Shown here piece by piece: positions 25,589 to 32,071 of a DNA stretch of 32,071 nucleotides. The stretch comes from an uncultured Bacteriovoracaceae bacterium. Lineage in GTDB: Bacteria; Bdellovibrionota; Bacteriovoracia; Bacteriovoracales; Bacteriovoracaceae. The stretch's first letter is position 1, and each line of letters starts with the position of its first letter. The DNA is taken from the NCBI GenBank assembly GCA_913053615.1, contig CAJXHA010000007.1, positions 1 through 32,071 of the forward strand, written 5' to 3'. The translations under genes were made by a program, and so were the position numbers. The notes beneath the pieces were generated by a model. That model was not told where the DNA came from, did not search any database, and saw nothing but the letters and a program-made list of their open reading frames with translations.

Positions 25589-27004
25589 CTTAGGTACTTG
25601 GGCCACTGATGATGCTTCTGGTGGTCTAGGAGGTGTATCCTTATGAAGCATTTTCTCTCTAAATGCTGCGTGAGCTGTTCTAGCACGCAGCTCTTTTCTC
25701 TTATCATCGTTCATATAGTTTTTCTCATTAACTTCCTTGCTGTGCCCCAAGATATAAGCTCTATCCTCTGCTGATATGCCCTTATCTCCCATCTCTTCAT
25801 TCAAAGTGTTTCTAAAGTCATGAACTTGATAATCTTTTCCTCTATAGGCAAGACCAAAATGTTTACTGGCATCATCAACTAAGTTTTGAATACCTTTTAA
25901 GAAATCATCACAACGTTGCCATCGACCATGTCGATAAATTGGGAATAGGAAGCGATACTTTTTGTAAGAGGTCGTTCCACCCTTTGGGGTTATTCTTCCA
26001 TATATTTCATGGTTTCTATGCTTTATTTGCTGAGATTTTATATAAGCAATACATCTTTCATCCAAAGGAATAATTCTCTTATGTCTATTATGAGTTTTAA
26101 CCTGAAATCCCATTTCAATATTAGTCGGGCAATCAGGCTTATCCATTAATATGATGCTGTCAAAATTGTACTTATCGGGGTAGAGGTTTTCTTCACTAAG
26201 AGTAGACATCTCTCCCTTAGCAATACCTGTTGTTCTATAAAGATAAATCATCTCTTTTCTATCTGGATAATTAAAGGGTGTTTCAAATGGATAACTATCA
26301 ACAGCAGAAAGTAATTCTTTGGGATAGGTTACAGTTCTTGTTCCAACGGTCTCATTTTCATGGCCATTAGTTTCAGGAGTAGAGCTAATAACTGCTGGAT
26401 TCATATTAAGGCCAAGCTTTTTTGCCAGACAATTAAAATAGGCTTTTAATAACCTCTTGTAAGATGCTGCCGTTACAATATTAATAGGCTTCCCATTTTC
26501 AGCACACCACTTTTGAAGATTATCTTCTATTTGTTGCAGGTCATTTGTATCCACCTCTTCTAAATATCGCTTACCTGTACGTTTACTAACAGTTTTCAAA
26601 AGATATTTTAAAGTTGGCTCTTGCCTTGCGATATTACTATCTCTTTTACGGTGCCTTCCTTTATTAAAATCGGTGTAATATAAACTCATCCCATCTAAAA
26701 ATAGTGTTTGGCCTTTTTTAGACTTCACTTCAAATTTTTCAAGCTTTGATATCGATTTAAGAGGAAAACATCCATTTCTAACAAGTGATTCAAACTCCCG
26801 TACCGTCTTGTTTCTAGCAGCTTCTGTCTTGCAGCTATCAGTCATAAGTCCATAATAATGCTCTCTTTTGCCAGTGGTTAAATAAAAAGTGATTCTGTAT
26901 CCATTACGATATTTCTCAATCTTAGGGTTAGGAGAAACAATTCCACTGTACTTAAAGTTAGTTTTCTTAAAATCACTCCCGTTTAAATACAAACAATTTA
27001 ACAT
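25565..27004 (-). CDS. int: Tyrosine-type site-specific recombinase (island integrase)
   Basis: VHDFRNTLNEEMGDKG (HxxR), YILGHSKEVNEKNYMNDD (His and Tyr), KTHNRHKRIIPLD; close to attR and adjacent to an excisionase-like gene. Confidence 0.87.
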   Translation of the reverse strand: MLNCLYLNGSDFKKTNFKYSGIVSPNPKIEKYRNGYRITFYLTTGKREHYYGLMTDSCKTEAARNKTVREFESLVRNGCFPLKSISKLEKFEVKSKKGQTLFLDGMSLYYTDFNKGRHRKRDSNIARQEPTLKYLLKTVSKRTGKRYLEEVDTNDLQQIEDNLQKWCAENGKPINIVTAASYKRLLKAYFNCLAKKLGLNMNPAVISSTPETNGHENETVGTRTVTYPKELLSAVDSYPFETPFNYPDRKEMIYLYRTTGIAKGEMSTLSEENLYPDKYNFDSIILMDKPDCPTNIEMGFQVKTHNRHKRIIPLDERCIAYIKSQQIKHRNHEIYGRITPKGGTTSYKKYRFLFPIYRHGRWQRCDDFLKGIQNLVDDASKHFGLAYRGKDYQVHDFRNTLNEEMGDKGISAEDRAYILGHSKEVNEKNYMNDDKRKELRARTAHAAFREKMLHKDTPPRPPEASSVAQVPKLRLVADQ

Positions 27005-27015
27005 TTGGCCTCCGA

Positions 27016-27309
27016 CTAAAAATTTTGATGAAATCGAGATTTTCTCTCCAGAAATTCATCAAGATCTTTTTGAGTATAGATTTTATCTTTACCAATAAGC
27101 TTCCAGGTTATTTTCTTTTTCTTGGCATAATTCTTTAGTGTTTGAAGTTCAACTCTCAAGTAATCTGCAGCTTCTTCTTCTGTAAATATCGTTTTGGGGA
27201 CTTTCAATGACTCAGCTAATTGATACATAAGCTTAATCTGAGAGTAGTCATATACAACCACTGGAGACTTCTTATTAGCCTTTTCGAATATCTCTTTATT
27301 CTTTTTCAT
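27016..27309 (-). CDS. Excisionase-like HTH protein
   Basis: FTEEEAADYLRVELQTLKNYAKKKKITWKLIGKDKIYTQKDLDEFLERK; 11 bp upstream of the integrase gene. Confidence 0.78.
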   Translation of the reverse strand: MKKNKEIFEKANKKSPVVVYDYSQIKLMYQLAESLKVPKTIFTEEEAADYLRVELQTLKNYAKKKKITWKLIGKDKIYTQKDLDEFLERKSRFHQNF

Positions 27310-27339
27310 GACGCAATATTAACATAAGACAAAACCACA

Positions 27340-27385
27340 CGCAATACTTTTTCATTGCGCGTGAATATCGAGACTTTTTCATTGC
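27340..27385. promoter_or_regulatory. Candidate operator region between divergent xis/int and HTH genes
   Basis: Direct repeat ACTTTTTCATTGC at 27346-27358 and 27373-27385 (27-bp period). First copy lies in the inverted repeat CGCAAT-N8-ATTGCG. Confidence 0.6.
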
Positions 27386-27419
27386 TAAGCGTTTAAAATT
27401 AGGTGAATATATTGTTAAT

Positions 27420-28079
27420 ATGAAAAGTTCTAAATTTATAAATGATATTCTTAAAGACTTTGATGCCAGCATCAGTGGCTTAGCAACCTTAATAGAGGTA
27501 AATCCAGCAACGATTCATCGTTGGATTAATGATGAAATGGAGATCTCACAAGACAATATTGATAGGATCAATGAAATTTCCTCTATCATCAAAACAATTT
27601 CAGCTAGTGCCCACTGCCAAACAGGTGAAATTATTAAAACACTAGTTACTCTTAAAAAGTCGCCTCTATGGAAAGGATGGGATCATACTATTCAAATGCT
27701 TAGTGGAGCAGATATTTCTCTTCAAAATGAGGATTACCTAAAAAAGCATCTTCTTCAAAATCCTAATCTTCTTGAAGATGGATTAAGGCCACTCAAAAGA
27801 ATCCCTTCAGGTTTAGATATCGATGCCCTATTCAAAGATAAAAGTGGTAATCATATAGCTGTTAAATATTATAAGAAGACTGTTGCCACAGATGAATACG
27901 GGAAAATTAAAATTCTTCTATCAACTCTCTCTGGCAAACTAGGCAAAAAGAACAAACTGATTCTGGTTGGCCCACGTTTTATAAATTCTTTTGTTGAAGT
28001 TTCAGCAAATGAGAAAAATCTCAAGCTTCTACAATTAGGTATCGACCTCAAGCCTATTCAACCGATAGGGCTTTTTTGA
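27420..28079 (+). CDS. HTH protein with NucS/DUF91-like C-terminal domain lacking a clear catalytic Glu
   Basis: SGLATLIEVNPATIHRWINDEMEI (HTH); YLKKHLLQNPNLLEDGLRPLKRIPSGLDIDALFKDKSGNHIAVKYYKK resembles NucS-type NP.lle.GL...iDll..D..G..v.iE.K. Confidence 0.6.
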   Translation: MKSSKFINDILKDFDASISGLATLIEVNPATIHRWINDEMEISQDNIDRINEISSIIKTISASAHCQTGEIIKTLVTLKKSPLWKGWDHTIQMLSGADISLQNEDYLKKHLLQNPNLLEDGLRPLKRIPSGLDIDALFKDKSGNHIAVKYYKKTVATDEYGKIKILLSTLSGKLGKKNKLILVGPRFINSFVEVSANEKNLKLLQLGIDLKPIQPIGLF

Positions 28080-29041
28080 TGAGTGAAGTTAAAAAGCAGC
28101 ATTATGTACCACAGTGCTATTTGAGAAACTTTACTTTTGATAAGGATAAAACTTATATCTTCTGTAGAGACTTAGTTTCTGGCAGTGTATTTAAGCCTAA
28201 TATTGAAAATATTGCTCAACAAAAATATTTTTACGATTTTCCAGATCAAGATGAAACTAATTTTCAAATCATAGAAAAATCATTTTCAAAGATCGAAGGG
28301 AATTATGCTACTTATCTAAAAAGGCTTATAGGTAACGTTCAAAGCGGGTATCTGCTATCTCCTTGCAAAAATGCAAGGATTATCACTGATGATTTAAAAG
28401 ATGCATTCTCTCTTTATCTGTCTGTGCAATATTTTAGAACTCCAACACATAGACGAGCTATTCAAGACATGATGATAGGGACAGTAAACTGGATGCTGCC
28501 TCACTTTCTAGAGCACCATGCACCGCCACCACCAGAAGGTCTAAGTATTGATGATATATATGCAGAATATAATGAAGAATACGCTCCCATCCATCATGCC
28601 GAGTTTATGTTTAAGGATGAAACCATAGAACGGTTTTCTAGCCTATTTTATAACAAGGTGTGGGTCATTGGTTATTGCACTTCAGATTCGCTTCTTTATA
28701 CTTCTGACAATCCTGTAGTTAAGCACTCCCAATTTAAATCACCAGTAAGAGGATATGGTCTAGGTTCTCCTAATGTTGAAATTTACTTTCCTATCTCATC
28801 TAGGATTGTCTTAATGTTATTTGAAGAAGGACTCTATGATGGTCATATAAGCAAAGAGATAAAGGAGGATTGTATTTATGAGCTTCCTGAAGAGTACATT
28901 AGATATATTAACAGCATGCAGGTTTATCAAGCCCAAAGACAAGTCTATTGTGAAATAGATGACTTTAATCTCGTGGATGAGATGATTAAAACAAACCCTG
29001 AAATCACTTCTAAAGACAAACCTCAAATCGTTATTAATTAG
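28079..29041 (+). CDS. DUF4238 domain-containing protein
   Basis: VKKQHYVPQCYLRNFTFDKDKTYIFCRD; FSLYLSVQYFRTPTHRR; LLYTSDNPVV. ATG at 28079 overlaps the upstream stop. Confidence 0.83.
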   Translation: MSEVKKQHYVPQCYLRNFTFDKDKTYIFCRDLVSGSVFKPNIENIAQQKYFYDFPDQDETNFQIIEKSFSKIEGNYATYLKRLIGNVQSGYLLSPCKNARIITDDLKDAFSLYLSVQYFRTPTHRRAIQDMMIGTVNWMLPHFLEHHAPPPPEGLSIDDIYAEYNEEYAPIHHAEFMFKDETIERFSSLFYNKVWVIGYCTSDSLLYTSDNPVVKHSQFKSPVRGYGLGSPNVEIYFPISSRIVLMLFEEGLYDGHISKEIKEDCIYELPEEYIRYINSMQVYQAQRQVYCEIDDFNLVDEMIKTNPEITSKDKPQIVIN

Positions 29042-29094
29042 CTTCCGCTTACACGCCAAAATGAGGTATTCGAAAATTTTTAAAAATAAAAGTT

Positions 29095-29113
29095 TGCGTG
29101 CAATTTGCGTGCA
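29095..29113. repeat. Tandem TGCGTGCA motifs (candidate recombinase arm-type sites, right end)
   Basis: TGCGTGCA at 29095-29102 and 29106-29113. GTTTGCGTGCAATTT (29092-29106) also occurs at 1227-1241. Confidence 0.7.
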
Positions 29114-29116
29114 TTA

Positions 29117-29142
29117 AAAAGCCTCTTCGAAAAGAGGCTTTT
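29117..29142. terminator. Rho-independent (bidirectional) terminator downstream of tRNA-Ser
   Basis: AAAAGCCTCTT-CGAA-AAGAGGCTTTT: perfect 11-bp stem, tetraloop, A/T tracts on both sides. Confidence 0.88.
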
Positions 29143-29154
29143 AAGTATTTGAAA

Positions 29155-29244
29155 TGGCGGAGGACAAGGGATTCGAACCCTCGAACGAGTTTCCCCGTTA
29201 CACGCTTTCCAAGCGTGCGCCTTCGACCACTCGGCCAATCCTCC
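29155..29244 (-). tRNA. tRNA-Ser(GGA), CCA encoded
   Basis: GGAGGATTGGCCGAGTGGTCGAAGGCGCACGCTTGGAAAGCGTGTAACGGGGAAACTCGTTCGAGGGTTCGAATCCCTTGTCCTCCGCCA; GGA anticodon, long variable arm. Confidence 0.97.
29199..29214. repeat. attR core (direct repeat copy 2), within the tRNA-Ser anticodon stem-loop
   Basis: TACACGCTTTCCAAGC, identical to 1087-1102. Confidence 0.82.
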
Positions 29245-29275
29245 GCTTAAGAGAAATGAGATTATAAAATATTAG

Positions 29276-29746
29276 TTATTTAGACAAGTGACGATCGCGC
29301 TTTTGACGAAAGAATTTTGATAATAATTGAGAGCACTCAAAGTGATTTACGCCCCCCATAATACTAAAGGTGTGATTTAATCTTTTATCTAAATGAAAAT
29401 TATAACCTAGACTTAAAGCCCCACCCTTACGATCGTAGGCCCCAAAGACGACTCTTTTAACACGTGCTTGAATTAGCGCACTGTAGCACATTGGACACGG
29501 CTCAAGAGTTACATACACAGTTGCGCCTAATAATCTCCAATCACCTAAGTTCTGAGCAGCCATTTGGATAGCTAAAATCTCAGCGTGTCCACAAGGATTG
29601 TTTTCTGTTTCCTTTAAATTATAAGTACTCGCTATGACCTCATTATACTCAGATACAATGACACAACCGACAGGTACTTCATCTTTAGCAAAAGCAGTTT
29701 GAGCTTCTTGATAGGCCTCTTGCATAAAGTGTAAATCTTCATTCAT
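29276..29746 (-). CDS. tadA: tRNA-specific adenosine deaminase
   Basis: CGHAEILAIQMAAQNLGDWRL, ATVYVTLEPCPMCYSALIQARVKRVVFGAYDRKGGALS (HAE/PCxxC). Confidence 0.95.
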   Translation of the reverse strand: MNEDLHFMQEAYQEAQTAFAKDEVPVGCVIVSEYNEVIASTYNLKETENNPCGHAEILAIQMAAQNLGDWRLLGATVYVTLEPCPMCYSALIQARVKRVVFGAYDRKGGALSLGYNFHLDKRLNHTFSIMGGVNHFECSQLLSKFFRQKRDRHLSK

Positions 29747-30497
29747 CAGACTTACCTTTTAAGTCTTCAAATTTTCTTCTAATTTTTAGACGATTAGTAT
29801 TATTCCAAACTTTTAAAAGACCGTTATAATTCTTCTTTTCTTTTTCATTTCTTAAATAAAATTCAACACCATAACGAATAGGTCTTCCTTGAATTATTTC
29901 TTTACTTGTTTTTACTACTCCTACTAATTCAAAGTGGGACTTTTGATTATCATATTCAATTATAACTTCTTCATTAAGAGGGATGTTCTCAAAAGACTCA
30001 ACACAAGCGGCACCACGGCGTAAATCCGTAATACGTGACTTGTGTGACTTATCTCCAATTTTTAATATACTTTTTAAATCACCTCTGTATCTAAAATCAT
30101 ACTCCCACCATTGAACTCGTGGATAAAAGAGTGGTGAAGACATTATATAGCAATTAATTGCAAGAAAGAGCATTGCAAGAAATGTAAGATATAAGACAAG
30201 AAGATTATAATGAATAAATGTATACTTCAGAATAAATTTTAAAAAGAATAAACCCAAGAGACCACTTATACCCCAAAAAGCATAATTTCTATTTTTCTGA
30301 GCTTTAAAATAGAAATTAAAGGCACCAACTATAATTATGATTTCAAATATAAAACTAAATTCAATTAATGCCTGATCAAAAGTTCTAGTTAGTATAGATA
30401 AACTCAGTGTTAAAAAAGCCAAAATATACTGTACGATCTGTGAACGTTTATAATCTTCATTTAGATCAAGTTCAAAAAAAGTTTTCATTCTACTCAT
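29739..30497 (-). CDS. Membrane protein with PilZ-like C-terminal domain
   Basis: Several hydrophobic helices, then ITDLRRGAACVESFENIPLNEEVIIEYDNQKSHFELVGVVKTSKEIIQGRPIRYGVEF. Confidence 0.7.
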   Translation of the reverse strand: MSRMKTFFELDLNEDYKRSQIVQYILAFLTLSLSILTRTFDQALIEFSFIFEIIIIVGAFNFYFKAQKNRNYAFWGISGLLGLFFLKFILKYTFIHYNLLVLYLTFLAMLFLAINCYIMSSPLFYPRVQWWEYDFRYRGDLKSILKIGDKSHKSRITDLRRGAACVESFENIPLNEEVIIEYDNQKSHFELVGVVKTSKEIIQGRPIRYGVEFYLRNEKEKKNYNGLLKVWNNTNRLKIRRKFEDLKGKSDE

Positions 30498-31812
30498 AAG
30501 TTGTCTCTATATCTTCTAATGTTGTTTTATCTTTAAAATAGATTGGGTCTTTGTAGTTTGTTTCTATTCTATATGAATCGAAAGTATTTTTAGTTCCTAC
30601 AAAGGTAATACTATCATTATCTTTTATACCATACTTTTTAGTTAGGTTTAATATACTATAATGACTTTCCCTACTGCGAAGATGTTTTACAGGGTATATA
30701 TAGTTTTTATAATAAGAGAAACGAGCACCATATTGATAATTGTCAAAAACGATATGTGGCTCTGAGTCTAGACTATAGAACTCTGCAAATCTTTTTTGCC
30801 AACCATGGATTTCATTTAAGCGATCGACCTTCTCACTTAATCCAAAGTCATAAATCAATATGAGCCTAAAAGTAGAAACAATTATTAATGAAGGAATTAA
30901 AGTTATATAAATAGCTTTCTTTTTTTCAATGGATTCTTTTAAAGCGAGAATCAAAAAGGCGGCACAAGCAGTTACTATCCAATTCAGCTCAATTGCATTT
31001 CGAAAAGACATTAAAAATACAAAAGCAAAGAAGCCAATTGAGTTATAAAAGTAGATTTTGTTAGTTTTATTTTTCCAAGCATTCTTTAATAAAATTGGAA
31101 ATGTAAAAAAACCACAAACAAATGCTATACCTAATAAGTAATTAACCATATTTTGAATATCAAAATGTTTTTCTCTTCGACCAGTTAAATGAAATTTAAA
31201 GCTTACAAAGTCATGCTTATACTGCCAATAGATATGGGGCATATAGAGAATGATTACAATTGCAATAATTGCATAAAAGCTTTTTCTTTTAACTAGCTCT
31301 TTATGTGCAAGAACTGTGAAGAGTACAACGAGTAGACCATGATACTTGGAATAAAATAAAGCCGATATAACCAAGCCGAGTATTATTACATTTCTTAAAG
31401 AGTCGTCATTGATATAGTCCTCAGTTTTCTTCCAGAACAAAACACTAAAAAACAGCAAAGGTGTATCTGGAAGTGCAAAAAAGCCTGACGAAATTAATAA
31501 AGGGAATGCAAAAAATAAAATATAAAATAAGTTTCTATTTTTAGGGCTTACCATATCTCTCATTAGGTAAATTGTTCCAAGCATAAGAAGGGTAAAAACA
31601 ATCCTTGTGAAGAAAACTCCATGTCCAAATAACTCGCCCAGCCAAATAGAAATAGCAACCATCGGTGGATGGTCGTAATAGCCAAAGTCTAAAAAACTGG
31701 AATACACCCAGTAATAGGATTCATCATAGGTTATACCAGTAAAAATAATCTGAACTAGGCTCAAAAGTCCGATTAAAAGAATCATATAATTTGAATTTTT
31801 TCTTATATCCAT
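30490..31812 (-). CDS. Glycosyltransferase family 39-like (ArnT/PMT-type) membrane protein
   Basis: ITYDESYYWVYSSFLDFGYYDHPPMVAISIWLGELFG...FALPDTPLLFFSVLFW; many TM segments. Confidence 0.87.
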   Translation of the reverse strand: MDIRKNSNYMILLIGLLSLVQIIFTGITYDESYYWVYSSFLDFGYYDHPPMVAISIWLGELFGHGVFFTRIVFTLLMLGTIYLMRDMVSPKNRNLFYILFFAFPLLISSGFFALPDTPLLFFSVLFWKKTEDYINDDSLRNVIILGLVISALFYSKYHGLLVVLFTVLAHKELVKRKSFYAIIAIVIILYMPHIYWQYKHDFVSFKFHLTGRREKHFDIQNMVNYLLGIAFVCGFFTFPILLKNAWKNKTNKIYFYNSIGFFAFVFLMSFRNAIELNWIVTACAAFLILALKESIEKKKAIYITLIPSLIIVSTFRLILIYDFGLSEKVDRLNEIHGWQKRFAEFYSLDSEPHIVFDNYQYGARFSYYKNYIYPVKHLRSRESHYSILNLTKKYGIKDNDSITFVGTKNTFDSYRIETNYKDPIYFKDKTTLEDIETTYE

Positions 31813-31906
31813 TGTCATAATTCTATCAAAAAAAAAGATGATTAGGCATTAATTGTTCACAGATTCTTCTCTAAACAAATATGCCATCTTCTATTATAAT
31901 TTTAGA

Positions 31907-32071
31907 GTGCAACCAAATTTGAATAATAATATTAATACTAAGAGAACTATTACTTATGAAGTAATTCGTTATGTATCAATATATTATTTTACTGTCGCAA
32001 TAATTCTTACCTTCATTCAGCTTTTTTATGAGTATTATAATATCAAGCAAGGTATCACAGAATACGTCCAA
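31907..32071 (+). CDS. N-terminus of a possible membrane protein, truncated by window edge
   Basis: Open frame from GTG 31907: VQPNLNNNINTKRTITYEVIRYVSIYYFTVAIILTFIQLFYEYYNIKQGITEYVQ; one TM helix. Confidence 0.5.
   Translation, partial: MQPNLNNNINTKRTITYEVIRYVSIYYFTVAIILTFIQLFYEYYNIKQGITEYVQ

Larger units (their letters stand above)
1087..29214. mobile_element. Integrated genomic island in tRNA-Ser(GGA)
   Basis: Bounded by the 16-bp core TACACGCTTTCCAAGC (1087-1102 and 29199-29214). Partial tRNA on the left, intact tRNA on the right. Integrase and excisionase-like gene near the right end. Cargo is accessory/defence-like between core genes. Confidence 0.88.

Noticed and set aside
1-32071. 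CRISPR array or insertion sequence
   Set aside because: No regularly spaced repeat-spacer pattern and no transposase-like ORF found on reading; repeats present are short motifs at island ends and regulatory regions.

Overview
The window holds a ~28.1 kb genomic island, approximately 1087-29214, inserted into a tRNA-Ser(GGA) gene. The flanks look like a conserved core locus: partial dnaX and the SRP RNA (ffs) on the left; intact tRNA-Ser, tadA, a PilZ protein and a GT39-like glycosyltransferase on the right. The boundaries rest on three things: a 16-bp identical core (TACACGCTTTCCAAGC) shared by the intact tRNA-Ser and a left-hand 3'-half tRNA remnant; clustered TGCGTGCA repeats just inside both ends; and a tyrosine recombinase plus excisionase-like gene at the right end. 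The main cargo is a long minus-strand operon (17422 down to about 1377). It encodes an unknown 121-aa protein, a SNF2/DEAH helicase with a DUF3883-like C-terminus, a DUF1156-type DNA methyltransferase, a DUF499-type ATPase with a predicted N-terminal HEPN domain (RNKWAH), a DUF262+HNH nuclease, a small beta-rich protein, a DUF2971 protein, a Rad50/PrrC/RloC-like AAA ATPase with CxxC, and a stand-alone T4-Pnkp-like 3'-phosphatase domain. This looks like a composite restriction/defence system. A second candidate is a plus-strand three-gene operon: GIY-YIG/MUG113-like protein, predicted beta-propeller, and XRE-tyrosine recombinase fusion. The island also has a DUF2779 nuclease, an AbiE toxin-antitoxin pair, and a stand-alone CHC2 zinc-finger (primase-like) ORF preceded by a repeat-rich noncoding region. 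All family names are motif-based readings without database searches.
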